DNA of 64,000 nucleotides, from NCBI RefSeq assembly GCF_010470665.1, contig NZ_VOPZ01000007.1, positions 295,106 to 359,105 of the forward strand. Reading direction: 5' to 3'. Below are positions 46,862 to 56,057 of this stretch, one piece after another. The translations under genes were made by a program, and so were the position numbers. The notes below the pieces were generated by a model that was given only the letters and a program-made list of their open reading frames with translations, did not search any database and had not been told where the DNA came from. Origin of the DNA: Desulfovibrio sp. JC022. Its GTDB lineage: Bacteria > Desulfobacterota > Desulfovibrionia > Desulfovibrionales > Desulfovibrionaceae. Within the stretch, counting starts at the first letter, position 1. Each line of letters opens with the position of its first letter.

Positions 46862-47135
46862 TGTTTCCTCCTTCTGTATAATCCTCGCCTTCTTCAGGTC
46901 CTACCAGAAAAGGCTGAATGAGCACCTTCATCAGGAAAACCATGCCCACTGAAGCAACAAGGGCAAAGATTTCCCAGAATCCGGGATAACCATCATAATA
47001 ATATTCCACATGGTGCGGATGAATGAAGAAATTCAGAACCACCAGCAGCACAAGAAAGCCTGCGAAGAGGATCTTCCAGAACTTCATATTCTGCGTGCGT
47101 TGAGTTTCGAACCAGTTTCCAAGTTTATCTATCAT
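46851..47135 (-). CDS. Small two-helix membrane protein of the nuo operon, unknown
   Basis: 94 residues. Two helices: about 18-38 (MKFWKILFAGFLVLLV) and about 52-76 (GFWEIFALVASVGMVFL), joined by a His/Tyr-rich loop (HPHHVEYYYDGYPG), with an acidic tail. Not NuoK or NuoJ, which are both present. Embedded between two antiporter subunit genes and overlapping the next, so likely a subunit or assembly factor of the complex (inference). Confidence 0.78.
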   Translation of the reverse strand: MIDKLGNWFETQRTQNMKFWKILFAGFLVLLVVLNFFIHPHHVEYYYDGYPGFWEIFALVASVGMVFLMKVLIQPFLVGPEEGEDYTEGGNNDH

Positions 47136-47146
47136 GGTGGTTCTCC

Positions 47147-48640
47147 TTAGAATTTACCGAACACGTTAATGAAGTTCAGGAAGGTCTGGGGATAAAGTCC
47201 CAGCCAGACCGAGATCAATGCCGTGGTGAACAGCGGAATAACCATACACAGCGGGGCTTCATTATATTGCTCAATATTTGCGCCTTCTGCCGGGGCCTTG
47301 AAGAAAGCCCGGTAAACGATGGGACCGAAGTACCCGGCGTTGAGCAAAGTACTTGCCAGTAAGGCTACCAAAAGTCCCCATTGCCCTATACTTACCGCTC
47401 CTTTGACCAGATACCACTTGGTGGCGAATCCGCAGACCGGAGGCACCCCGATCATGGATAGCGAGGCGATGGCAAAGGCCCCGAAAGTCCAAGGCATGCG
47501 CCGTCCCAGCCCGTCCATGAGGCTGATCTTCTTAAGGTGGGTTGCCACGTAAATGGCACCGGCACCGAAGAACAAAGTAATCTTGGAAAAAGCGTGGTGG
47601 GCAATATGCATCAACCCGCCCTGCACAGCATCAGGAGTCAACATGGCTACACCGATAATGATATAAGAAAGCTGACTGACCGTGGAGTAGGCAAGCCGAG
47701 CCTTAATATCATCCTTGGTCAGGGCGATAAGTGAGGCGGTAACAATGGTAAATGCCGCAAGGTAGGCTGTCGGCAATCCCAGCCCCAGTTTATCCATTAG
47801 ATCCACCCCGAATCCGGAGAGGATCACGCGGGAAACCGAGAACACCCCGGCCTTCACAACTGCCACCGCATGCAGCAGTGCGGAGACCGGCGTCGGAGCG
47901 ACCATTGCTGAAGGAAGCCAGTTGTGAAACGGCATGAGTGCGGCTTTTGCCAGACCTGCGATGTAAAGCACGTAGGTTATGGTTACTAATGTGGGGTCTG
48001 CGTCCGCCGGGAAGATCCCTTGCGCCACATCACCCAGATGGAAATCCAGGGTTCCGCAGAGCACATAGGTCATAACCATGGCCGGAAGCAGGAACAACTT
48101 GGAAGTACCCATGAGGTAAACCATATATTTCCGTGCCCCGTTAAAGGAAACATCATCCTGATGGTGAGCAACCAGCGGATAGGTGAATACGGAAATGATT
48201 TCGTAGAAAAGATAGAGAGTAAAAATATTTGCCGAGAAAGCTACGCCAATCGCGCCGAAAATGGCCACCGCAAAACAGAAATAATATCTGGTCTGGGCAT
48301 GTTCATTAAGGGTACGCATGTAGCCTATATTATAGCTTGTAGCGAAAACCCAGAGTAACGAAGCAATCAGGGCGAAAACAAAAGCCAACCCGTCAGCAGC
48401 GAAAGAGACATTCACACCCGGAAACAGGGTGAACAAAGTATACTCAACAATCTTTCCGTCCAGAACATCAGGGACCATTGATACCACGGAAATAAAGGTC
48501 AGTATCCCGGCCCAAATGGAAACAGCTTCACGACGATTGATATTCTCCCGGAAGAACCAGATAAGAAACGGTGCCACCAGGGTGATTGCCAGCGGAACGA
48601 GAATACGAGCACTGGTGATGAATTCTGTGCTAACTGTCAT
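47147..48640 (-). CDS. MrpD-like antiporter subunit of complex I
   Basis: 497 residues, about fourteen helices. TLYLFYEIISVFTYPL (conserved Glu), AALMPFHNWLPSAMVAP, HAVAVVKAGVFSVSRV and KDDIKARLAYSTVSQLSY are antiporter-subunit motifs; the last is more like MrpD than NuoL. It has no NuoL-type long C-terminal helix. It follows nuoK by 4 bases. It makes four antiporter-type subunits in the operon. Confidence 0.86.
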   Translation of the reverse strand: MTVSTEFITSARILVPLAITLVAPFLIWFFRENINRREAVSIWAGILTFISVVSMVPDVLDGKIVEYTLFTLFPGVNVSFAADGLAFVFALIASLLWVFATSYNIGYMRTLNEHAQTRYYFCFAVAIFGAIGVAFSANIFTLYLFYEIISVFTYPLVAHHQDDVSFNGARKYMVYLMGTSKLFLLPAMVMTYVLCGTLDFHLGDVAQGIFPADADPTLVTITYVLYIAGLAKAALMPFHNWLPSAMVAPTPVSALLHAVAVVKAGVFSVSRVILSGFGVDLMDKLGLGLPTAYLAAFTIVTASLIALTKDDIKARLAYSTVSQLSYIIIGVAMLTPDAVQGGLMHIAHHAFSKITLFFGAGAIYVATHLKKISLMDGLGRRMPWTFGAFAIASLSMIGVPPVCGFATKWYLVKGAVSIGQWGLLVALLASTLLNAGYFGPIVYRAFFKAPAEGANIEQYNEAPLCMVIPLFTTALISVWLGLYPQTFLNFINVFGKF

Positions 48641-48644
48641 ACGG

Positions 48645-48953
48645 TTACCCTTTCAGCCTTGTTATTGCGTCGGTTTCAACGGACTTGAACCGTTTTGCCA
48701 CCACAATGATTATTGCCAGCACAAGGGTCGCTTCAGCAGCGGCCAGCCCCATGACAAAGAGTGCGGCGATCTGCCCTACTGCGCTTCCGGCCTCGGTAAG
48801 CTGGGAGGCAGCAACAATGGACAGCCCTGCGCCATTGAGCATCAGCTCCACAGAAATGAGCATACCCACCAGCGATTTACGCCAGACAATACCGTACAGC
48901 CCGATAGCCAGCAGCAGAAGTGCCACCAGTTGATACATTAAAAGAGGACTCAT
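48645..48953 (-). CDS. nuoK: Complex I membrane subunit K
   Basis: 102 residues, three helices, like E. coli NuoK. ISVELMLNGAGLSIVA contains the conserved membrane Glu; a second acidic residue is in GLAAAEATLVLAI. Its ATG overlaps the nuoJ stop (TAATG). Confidence 0.95.
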   Translation of the reverse strand: MSPLLMYQLVALLLLAIGLYGIVWRKSLVGMLISVELMLNGAGLSIVAASQLTEAGSAVGQIAALFVMGLAAAEATLVLAIIIVVAKRFKSVETDAITRLKG

Positions 48954-49477
48954 TATGCTTTCCTCCCTTTCTTGCCTTTCTGTTCGAAGGCCAGCAAAAC
49001 AGCCCCGGCCATGGCTGCCAGCAGAACCACTGAAATCAACTCAAATGCCACAGGATAATCTTCCAGCAACCCCTTACCGATCTGGACCAACGGAACCTCA
49101 ACCGGGATATTGATGGATGCAGGCTGGAATTTAACCAGAATGAATCCGATCAAAAAGACCGGGGTGATAAAGGTCAGGGCCGCCAATGCGGACTTGCCCG
49201 GCCTGCGGCTTCCGGATTCCACTCCATGATCATCAGCCTGAGTAAGCATGATGGCAAAGAAGATGAGTACGCAGACCGCACCCACGTAGATGAGAATCTG
49301 CATGAAGGCCATGAACGGTGCTGCCATGAGCATGTACATTCCGGCCACGCCCAGCAGGGATGAGATCAACCCCACCATGGCCCGAACCAGACTATGTGCG
49401 CCCACAGCTATACACCCGCCGCCGAGTATCAGCAGCGTGTAGACAGCGAAAGCAATTTTAGCGAGCGTTTCCATCAT
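48953..49477 (-). CDS. nuoJ: Complex I membrane subunit J
   Basis: 174 residues, five helices. MQILIYVGAVCVLIFFAIML is the usual NuoJ third-helix pattern. ATG 49477 overlaps the nuoI stop by 4 bases (ATGA), and the TAA overlaps the nuoK start. Basic, polar C-terminus. Confidence 0.94.
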   Translation of the reverse strand: MMETLAKIAFAVYTLLILGGGCIAVGAHSLVRAMVGLISSLLGVAGMYMLMAAPFMAFMQILIYVGAVCVLIFFAIMLTQADDHGVESGSRRPGKSALAALTFITPVFLIGFILVKFQPASINIPVEVPLVQIGKGLLEDYPVAFELISVVLLAAMAGAVLLAFEQKGKKGRKA

Positions 49478-50091
49478 GATTCTGTCCCTGCCTGTTTTTC
49501 AGTAGTTTCAGCTTCAATATTTTTAGGAGACTCTGCCGCTTTTTGCGCCTCCTTCTCTGCAATAGACGCCTCGGCCTGTGCGCCGAGCCTTGCCAGCAGG
49601 TCCATTTTGAGTTCCTTGCGATCAGTCACGGTCAGGTACACATTTGATGAATATCTGAGAGCTTTTGCGGGACAATTTTCCACGCATGATCCACAAAGTG
49701 AACAAAGCGAGAAATCATAAAAAAACTTAACCGGTTCTTTGGGAGCCTTGGGCTTCTTGACCTTTTCGCCGCGCTCTTCCGCCTCCTTCATGGCCTGAAG
49801 TTCAGCTTCAGTGGGCTTGGGAGCTTTCGCCTTAACTACAGTAATGCATTTGCTTGGACAGGCGGTAACGCACATCATACAAGCGATACATTTAGGCTTA
49901 GCCGGGGCCTTGGGCTTACCGATCAATTCCAACGGACCGCGAAATCCTTCAAGCTGCCCGGAGGTTACTGTCTCGCGCGGGTAATGGAGGGTCACATTTT
50001 TATCGACAAAGTTTTTGCCCGTGACTTTCAAGCCTACTATCAAGGACCAGAGCGAAGTCACATCGTCCCAGAATTTTTTAATTACACTCAC
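49474..50091 (-). CDS. nuoI: Complex I ferredoxin-like subunit I with central insertion
   Basis: Peripheral two-cluster ferredoxin subunit passing electrons to NuoB, 205 residues. Start is GTG 50091, with GGAGG 8 bases before. First cluster CIACMMCVTACP, second CSLCGSCVENCP. Between the two is a spacer of about 50 residues rich in Lys/Glu/Pro (KAKAPKPTEAEL ... KPKAPKEP), nearly twice the usual length. The C-terminal tail is also extended, Glu/Ala rich. The insertion may change the docking partner now that NuoE, F and G are absent (inference). Confidence 0.92.
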   Translation of the reverse strand: MSVIKKFWDDVTSLWSLIVGLKVTGKNFVDKNVTLHYPRETVTSGQLEGFRGPLELIGKPKAPAKPKCIACMMCVTACPSKCITVVKAKAPKPTEAELQAMKEAEERGEKVKKPKAPKEPVKFFYDFSLCSLCGSCVENCPAKALRYSSNVYLTVTDRKELKMDLLARLGAQAEASIAEKEAQKAAESPKNIEAETTEKQAGTES

Positions 50092-50103
50092 TGTTACGCC
50101 CTC

Positions 50104-51072
50104 CTACAACTTCATCACAAAAGCAGTGATAAACAGGTTCAACAAAGCTAAGGGCATGAGCCATTTCCAGTTGATATTCAAAAGCTGGTCAAAGCGCACG
50201 CGGGGATAAGTCCAACGCAGCCAGATCATAACCAGCAGTAGAGTATAGACCTTGGCAAGGAACCACCATGCGCCGTCAAAGAACGGTCCCTGCCAGCCGC
50301 CAAGAAACAGGGCCGCAGCCACGGAGCAGACCACGATCATGTTGGCGTATTCAGCAAGGAAAAACATACCGAAACCCATGCCTGAATATTCAGTATGGAA
50401 CCCGGCGGTCAGTTCACTTTCCGCTTCCGGCAGGTCAAAAGGAGCGCGGTTGGTTTCGCCCAGCGCACTGATGAAATAAATGATGAAAGCCAGCGGTTGT
50501 AAAAACACATTCCACTGCCACGGCCAGCCGCCCTGCCCTTCTACAACAGTAGTCAGATTCAGGCTTCCGGTCATGAAAGCGATTGCCAGCACTGAAAGCA
50601 GCAAGGGAATTTCATAAGCCACAGACTGGGCCACCGCCCTTGCCGCACCAAGAATTCCCCATTTGTTATTTGAACCCCAGCCCGCAAGGCAGATTGCCAG
50701 CACATTCAAGCCAGCAAAGGCCAGAATGAGCAGCAACCCGAGGTCCATTTCCATCCCGGTTGCAACGGGACCGAACGGAATAGGCAAAAACAACAAAAGT
50801 ACGGGCATGAAAGACAGAATCGGAGCCATCCAGAAAAGCAATTTATCTGAACCGCTGGGGGTAAAAAGCTGCTTCCCGATCAATTTTACTGCATCAGCCA
50901 ACGGTTGCAGCAACCCTTGCGGCCCTACTTCATAAGGTCCGGGCCTGCGCTGCACGAATCCGGCAACCTTACGTTCAAGGTAGACCAGCACCAGCCCGTT
51001 CAATCCCACAAAAGCAGCGATTGCCACCAGCGCGATGAGCAGTTTTACGAGTTCTACAGGAATTTGAGCCAT
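50104..51072 (-). CDS. nuoH: Complex I membrane subunit H
   Basis: Quinone-chamber subunit, 322 residues, about eight helices. ERKVAGFVQRRPGPYEVGPQ and GETNRAPFDLPEAESELTAG are the NuoH signatures. ATAGGAG lies before ATG 51072. The gene is separated from nuoD by a 145-base dispersed repeat, the only break in an otherwise packed operon. Confidence 0.96.
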   Translation of the reverse strand: MAQIPVELVKLLIALVAIAAFVGLNGLVLVYLERKVAGFVQRRPGPYEVGPQGLLQPLADAVKLIGKQLFTPSGSDKLLFWMAPILSFMPVLLLFLPIPFGPVATGMEMDLGLLLILAFAGLNVLAICLAGWGSNNKWGILGAARAVAQSVAYEIPLLLSVLAIAFMTGSLNLTTVVEGQGGWPWQWNVFLQPLAFIIYFISALGETNRAPFDLPEAESELTAGFHTEYSGMGFGMFFLAEYANMIVVCSVAAALFLGGWQGPFFDGAWWFLAKVYTLLLVMIWLRWTYPRVRFDQLLNINWKWLMPLALLNLFITAFVMKL

Positions 51073-51085
51073 ATGTTGCTCCTAT

Positions 51086-51230
51086 GCCTTCGGCGACCCT
51101 AACGGTCTCACTCATCCGTAAGACTCGAAGCAAAGCTTCTCGCCTAACGGCTGCGAGGCCTGCCGGGTGCCTTAAACCCTTTTGGTAAAAGGGTTTAAGA
51201 ATCCCAAAAACTTTTATTAGGGCTTCGCCG
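51086..51230 (+). repeat. Dispersed palindromic repeat, copy 4, inside the nuo operon
   Basis: GCCTTCGGCGACCC, a variable middle with GAAGC-AAA-GCTTC, CCTGCCGGGTGC, the palindrome CTTAAACCCTTTT-GGT-AAAAGGGTTTAAG (51171-51199, 13-bp arms), GAATCCCAAAAACTTTTA, and GGCTTCGCCG. It lies between nuoD and nuoH; its GC-rich end is 14 bases from the nuoH start. Confidence 0.88.
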
Positions 51231-51244
51231 TTGTTAACAATAAT

Positions 51245-52396
51245 CTATCTGTCAATCTCAGGTATAACCATGTCTAAACTACCTAAAATGGCAACCGCAT
51301 CAGCCAGCATAGTTCCTTGCGCACATTCTGCGAAAAGAGACAGGTTGGAAAACCCCGGTGCGCGTAGCTTGATCCGGTACGGAACCTTACTGCCGTCACT
51401 AACGATGTGGATTCCGACCTTGCCGCGAGCACCCTCAGTTGAGAAGTAAACTTCACCTGCCGGGGCCTTCCAAGTGGGCTTGGGAGCCTTTTTGATAATA
51501 TGCTCACCTTCAGGAAGCTGTTCCAAGGCCTGCTCAACAATATTCAGGCTTTGCTCGATCTCTTCCATGCGCACCATATAACGAGCCATGGCATCAGCTT
51601 CGTAATAAACCGGAACCTTCCAATCAAAACGATCGTAAATGGAGTAAGGCTCTGCTCTGCGGGTATCATGCTCAACACCTGCGCCACGGATAAGAGGTCC
51701 GGTGGCACCGTAGCGATTACACATATCCGCATCCATGTAGCCGATTTCCTCGATACGTTTACGCAGAATTATGTTGTCGGTAACCAGATCCTTGTACATG
51801 GGCAGACGATCACGCAGACGTTTAATAAATTCGGTACACTTACCAGCAAAATCATCATCAAGATCGTGTACCACCCCGCCGAAACGGAAATTACTGTAAG
51901 TCAGTCTGGCTCCGGTCACCTTCTGCATCATGTCCATCATGATTTCACGGTCATCAAATGCGTACATGATCGGGGTGAATGCGCCGAGGTCCAGCAAATA
52001 GGCACCCCACCAGAGCAGGTGTGAGGAAATACGGTTAAGCTCGGTGGTAATAACCCGGATAAACTCGGCCCGTTCTGGGACTTCGATCCCGGCCAGTTTT
52101 TCCACTGCGCCCACATAAGCATGATTCCATGCCAATGGGTGCAGGTAATCCACACGGCCCATATTCGGGATAAACTGGACCCAGCTTTTCACCTCAGCCA
52201 TTTTCTCGTGCATGCGATGCAGGTAACCCAGCACAGGCTCGGCGCGGACAATGTATTCGCCGTCCAGTTCAAGGATGACCCGCAGAACGCCGTGGGTGGA
52301 AGGATGCTGCGGTCCCATGTTCAGGATCATGGTGTGATCGTCTGCGCCCTTCTCAAAATGATTGGTGTAGTAGTCACCTTCAGGAAATGTATTCAT
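51245..52396 (-). CDS. nuoD: Complex I subunit D (49-kDa, quinone site)
   Basis: 383 residues. MGPQHPSTHGVLRV and EPVLGYLHRMHEKM (quinone-site His) are the NuoD hallmarks; the hydrogenase-like fold lacks the nickel cysteines. ATG 52396 overlaps the nuoC stop by ATGA. Separate from NuoC, unlike E. coli. Confidence 0.96.
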   Translation of the reverse strand: MNTFPEGDYYTNHFEKGADDHTMILNMGPQHPSTHGVLRVILELDGEYIVRAEPVLGYLHRMHEKMAEVKSWVQFIPNMGRVDYLHPLAWNHAYVGAVEKLAGIEVPERAEFIRVITTELNRISSHLLWWGAYLLDLGAFTPIMYAFDDREIMMDMMQKVTGARLTYSNFRFGGVVHDLDDDFAGKCTEFIKRLRDRLPMYKDLVTDNIILRKRIEEIGYMDADMCNRYGATGPLIRGAGVEHDTRRAEPYSIYDRFDWKVPVYYEADAMARYMVRMEEIEQSLNIVEQALEQLPEGEHIIKKAPKPTWKAPAGEVYFSTEGARGKVGIHIVSDGSKVPYRIKLRAPGFSNLSLFAECAQGTMLADAVAILGSLDMVIPEIDR

Positions 52397-52941
52397 GATG
52401 CAGACTCCTCTTCCGATTCTGGAGCTTCCTCATCAAAGAGAGTGAATCCTTCCCCTTTGAAAACTATTTCGCCGGGATTGAGAATCTCGCGAAGCGGCTT
52501 ACGGCCTTTATCATCTTTAAGCAAAACCCCTGCGGGAGTTTCCGGGTCAAGCAGCAGCGGCAAAAGATTAGGGTGTCCCGCAAAATTTACGCCGTGAAAA
52601 TCATGACACTCACGCTCGTGCCAATCCGCTCCTTGGAATATGGAAGAGATTGACGGTAATTCAGCTTCATCCCGGCAGACCAGTACCCGATGGGCAATAC
52701 GTCCCGGTTTGGTGAAATGCTCGTAATGATACGTAATCAAAAAACCTTCAGCCACATCAAGGGCATCAATGTTTTCAAGATGGTAGGCCTGCTTAAGCAT
52801 GGCCTCAGCTGCCTGCATGATGTCATCGGACATGAGGAAAACATTCATGGTTATGCCGGAATTTTCGACACATCCCTTGCCGACCATAAGCGGAGTCACC
52901 GGGAGACTTAATTTACTGTCCAGTGTTTGAGCATCCATCAT
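52393..52941 (-). CDS. nuoC: Complex I subunit C (30-kDa)
   Basis: 182 residues. [24 protein letters not shown] is the family pattern in the peripheral arm (ERE...D..GI..GH). ATG 52941 overlaps the nuoB stop by 4 bases and the gene overlaps nuoD by 4. Confidence 0.95.
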   Translation of the reverse strand: MMDAQTLDSKLSLPVTPLMVGKGCVENSGITMNVFLMSDDIMQAAEAMLKQAYHLENIDALDVAEGFLITYHYEHFTKPGRIAHRVLVCRDEAELPSISSIFQGADWHERECHDFHGVNFAGHPNLLPLLLDPETPAGVLLKDDKGRKPLREILNPGEIVFKGEGFTLFDEEAPESEEESAS

Positions 52942-53477
52942 AAGGCGCGCTCCTTCGCTAACTCTTCAGGGACGGGCCACCAGCGTTTTCCGGTCACCTT
53001 TTCCTGAATCTGAAAAAGCCCCTCAAGCAAAGCTTCGGGCCTCGGCGGGCAACCGGGAACGTAGACATCAACAGGAATGAGATTGTCCACACCTTCCACT
53101 ATTCCGTACTGCCCCTTGAACTTAAATGGACCGCCGGAAATAGCGCAGTTACCAAGAGCTAGCACCCATTTTGGAGCCGGCATCTGTTCATAAAGACGAA
53201 CAACCGCCGGAGCCATCTTTTTGGTCACCGTCCCGGCTACGATCATCAGGTCCGCCTGCCGGGCAGAAGGACGAAAAACCTCGGCCCCGAAACGGGCCAT
53301 ATCATACCGGGCCATACCCACGGCCATCATCTCAATGGCGCAGCAGGCCAGCCCGAAGGTCATGGGCCAGAGCGACATGGAGCGGCAGATATTCATGGCG
53401 TCTTCAGCAAGTTCGAGGCGGACAAGACCGTCCTCGACCACATGCCCGCCGGGGGTCAGGAGATTTTTCTCGGCCAT
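52938..53477 (-). CDS. nuoB: Complex I subunit B (cluster N2)
   Basis: 179 residues. The N2 cluster ligands are all visible: [12 protein letters not shown] (two adjacent Cys), [10 protein letters not shown], and [24 protein letters not shown] at the start is short, as in small NuoB proteins. It overlaps the end of nuoA by 22 bases, an unusually long overlap for this operon. Confidence 0.96.
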   Translation of the reverse strand: MAEKNLLTPGGHVVEDGLVRLELAEDAMNICRSMSLWPMTFGLACCAIEMMAVGMARYDMARFGAEVFRPSARQADLMIVAGTVTKKMAPAVVRLYEQMPAPKWVLALGNCAISGGPFKFKGQYGIVEGVDNLIPVDVYVPGCPPRPEALLEGLFQIQEKVTGKRWWPVPEELAKERAL

Positions 53478-53833
53478 GTGAATACTCCTTTTTTCCAGAA
53501 ATAAATGATCGCGATTGCGAGAACAGACAGGAAGCCGGCAACTTCAAGGAAATAAAACATTCCTTCGGTATGGGGGTACCAGACGGAAACCGGGAAAAGA
53601 TAGAGAACGTCTACGTCAAAGGCCAGAAACAGCAATGCATAGACATAGTAGCTGATGCCGAATTGATTCCATGCCCTTCCGTGCGGTTTCATACCGCACT
53701 CATAGGGCATGCCCATGTCACCGCCTTTAGCGCGTGGATGAACAAGGGCGGACAGAATTAGAGGCCCGCCCGCAAAGAGAAGCCCACCTATCAAAAACAT
53801 GAAGATGGCGAACTGAAGCCAGGTAAAAACCAT
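53456..53833 (-). CDS. nuoA: Complex I subunit A
   Basis: 125 residues, three helices. [18 protein letters not shown] and [15 protein letters not shown] are diagnostic of NuoA. First gene of the operon; GAGAGG lies before ATG 53833. A promoter candidate lies about 125 bases upstream. Confidence 0.95.
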   Translation of the reverse strand: MVFTWLQFAIFMFLIGGLLFAGGPLILSALVHPRAKGGDMGMPYECGMKPHGRAWNQFGISYYVYALLFLAFDVDVLYLFPVSVWYPHTEGMFYFLEVAGFLSVLAIAIIYFWKKGVFTWPRKIS

Positions 53834-53955
53834 TCTCGCACCTCTCTTACTTTTTTAAAATTAGTGACACAAGAAGCCTATTAGTATTTTTTTTGTAAAA
53901 CTGCAAAGAGCTTAAAAGAAAAAGTCTAAAAAAAATCTTAAAATAATTTTTATTG

Positions 53956-53986
53956 AATTTATCGCACCCGACCATTCCTGTGTCAA
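53956..53986 (-). promoter_or_regulatory. Promoter candidate of the nuo operon
   Basis: On the minus strand TTGACA (53986-53981) with ATAAAT at 18 bases (53962-53957) or TAAATT at 19 (53961-53956). The leader would be about 120 bases and AT-rich. Confidence 0.5.
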
Positions 53987-54313
53987 GGATGCTTGCTATT
54001 TTTACAGGGTTTAGCAACTGTTAAACCTTCGATAGTTCAATTAATCACAAAATAATTTATTTTAAATTCAAAGATTTAAAACAAAGAGAATAATGCAAAA
54101 CAAATTTTCCGCTTACTAATAACACAATCTACAATAGACTCAATAGTGTTTTAACAAAATATTTCGACACACCAAGCTTATTGCTACTTAAAAGCGCAAA
54201 GTATAAGGGATGAAAGAAAAGAATATATTTCACAAACCATAAATAACAACTAATATAGTATCAAAACGACACAGAATTAATTATCCATACCCCGTTTAAG
54301 TTAACCAGCTGAT
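53987..54313. other. AT-rich intergenic stretch, no gene
   Basis: About 330 bases between the nuo promoter and the terminator of the REC-PAS-GGDEF gene. Many A/T runs; no frame with a ribosome site and no strong palindrome. It may hold further upstream nuo control sites that I cannot define. Confidence 0.5.
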
Positions 54314-54375
54314 AAAAAAGAAGGTGTTCCCGCTAAGAGCTAACGGAAACACCTTTCTCCCGGAATCCTTCCGGG
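54314..54375 (-). terminator. Terminator of the REC-PAS-GGDEF gene, with an extra hairpin
   Basis: On the minus strand the first hairpin CCCGGAA-GGA-TTCCGGG (54375-54359) is followed by AAGGTGTTTCCG pairing with CGGGAACACCTT (about 54356-54320, one G-U) and then T6 (54319-54314). Confidence 0.85.
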
Positions 54376-54405
54376 CATAAAAAGATACAGTAAAAATTCA
54401 GCGTA

Positions 54406-55725
54406 TTATTCCTCTCCGCTATAAAAACAGTACTTGCAATCCTTCTGTTCCTTAACTCGGTACATGGCCTGATCAGCCTTTTTGACCAACTCCTCGGATT
54501 TAGAACCATTTTCAGGATAGATACTGATGCCTATAGATGCCCCTACACAACAACTGATTCCGTCAAATTCAAACGGAGCTGAAAGACAATCAATGAATTC
54601 ATCTGCAACCTGCGCAATACTATCCCGGTCCGCTGGACGTTCAAGCAGAACACAGAATTCATCACCGCCCAGCCGGGCAAAAGTATCAGACAAACGCAAG
54701 CGGGACTTCAACCTTCCGGCGACCTTGGACAGCAGCATATCTCCTGTATGATGCCCATACTGGTCATTGACCTGCTTAAAATCATTCAGATCGATAAAAA
54801 GCAGGGCCAGTTTTTCCCCATAGCGTCCGGCGTTAGCGACGGATTTGCCCAAACGGTCAAAAAAGAGATAGCGGTTGGGAATTCCGGTCAGGGCATCCAG
54901 AGTTGCTTTTTCCTGCAACTCCAGTTCACAGAGTTTGCGATGGGTAATATCTTCAACCACACCCTCAATATAGAATTCACCGCCCTCCTCAAACAAGCGG
55001 CAACTCTCAGAAACCCAGATCAAAGAACCGTCCTTGCGCCTGAAGCGCAGCTCATAATCACTGAGTGATTTCTCCTGCATCAACTTTTCTAAAAAAGCCT
55101 TTCTGTCGCCACGATTCTTGTACAAAGTATCGGTATGGACCTTCTCTACAGCCTCCTCAGAAGTCTCGTAGCCAAGAATACGAGCAAAAGCCGGATTGAT
55201 CTCCTCAAATTCACCATCGAGAGTAGATCTGAAAATCCCCTCCACAGCCCTTTCAAATATGTTGCGGTACCTTTCCTCGGCAGCACGTAAGGCCTTTTCA
55301 GTTTTAATACGTTGCGCAATCTCGCGCTCAAGCCTGTCTTTCTGTCTCTTCAACTCCAAAAAGACCCCGACCTTACCCCTTAAAGTCGGCGGATCAATGG
55401 GTTGCGTAAGAAAGTCAACTGCACCGGCTTCATACCCCATGCGGGCATATGACGGATCTTTATAAATAGCGGTTAGAAAAATGATCGGAACAAGACAGCA
55501 CGACTCAATATTCTTAATGACACGAGCAGTTTCATAACCATCCATTCCGGGCATCTGCACATCGAGCAGAATAAGGGCAAAATCATTTTCCCGGCAAAGC
55601 CCTATTGCCTCCTCCCCATCCATAGCCTTGTACAACTCAGCCCCTTCATCTTTCAGCAAACGCTCAAGAAGGGTCAAGTTGACGGCATTATCGTCCACCA
55701 GCAATATTTTCAGGCTATTTTCCAT
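54406..55725 (-). CDS. Response regulator diguanylate cyclase (REC-PAS-GGDEF)
   Basis: 439 residues from ATG 55725 (MENSLKILLVDDN); an in-frame extension to 55833 lacks a ribosome site. REC 1-125: acidic pair Asp11/12 and phospho-Asp55 in ILLDVQMPGMDGYE, but the conserved Lys is Gln108 (DFLTQPIDPP). PAS with PAC about 150-268, a coiled linker, then GGDEF at 353-357 with the inhibitory RxxD site at 344-347. It should make cyclic di-GMP in the cytoplasm. Monocistronic; no histidine kinase is adjacent. Confidence 0.93.
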   Translation of the reverse strand: MENSLKILLVDDNAVNLTLLERLLKDEGAELYKAMDGEEAIGLCRENDFALILLDVQMPGMDGYETARVIKNIESCCLVPIIFLTAIYKDPSYARMGYEAGAVDFLTQPIDPPTLRGKVGVFLELKRQKDRLEREIAQRIKTEKALRAAEERYRNIFERAVEGIFRSTLDGEFEEINPAFARILGYETSEEAVEKVHTDTLYKNRGDRKAFLEKLMQEKSLSDYELRFRRKDGSLIWVSESCRLFEEGGEFYIEGVVEDITHRKLCELELQEKATLDALTGIPNRYLFFDRLGKSVANAGRYGEKLALLFIDLNDFKQVNDQYGHHTGDMLLSKVAGRLKSRLRLSDTFARLGGDEFCVLLERPADRDSIAQVADEFIDCLSAPFEFDGISCCVGASIGISIYPENGSKSEELVKKADQAMYRVKEQKDCKYCFYSGEE

Positions 55726-55981
55726 GTTTTCATCAGTTAATATAAAATCAAAATTTATAAAACCCATAACTGAACATAAACAAAGTTGAGAGAAGACAAA
55801 GAACGCCCCGTCCGCAAATGAGATCAAAACCAAACATAATTCTGAAAAGAACTTCCTTGCCTAATTTTCCTCAGCAAGCAGCGCAACCGCTCCAATCAAG
55901 ACTTAAAACATATCAAACAGGCATGAATTATATATTAGACATATGAAAAGTCGTTCCATATAAATGGCTCAACAACACACG

Positions 55982-55997
55982 GAAAGGAATTCCTTTC
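55982..55997. promoter_or_regulatory. Perfect 16-bp palindrome upstream of a structured RNA
   Basis: GAAAGGAATTCCTTTC. It sits in the 470-base intergenic stretch between the diguanylate cyclase start and the YkgJ-type gene, about 75 bases before the structured element. Could be an operator. Confidence 0.3.
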
Positions 55998-56057
55998 ATG
56001 ACATAAATTTTACTTTCACTCTTTGTTCATCACCGAACAAACACCCTTTCTTCCAGA

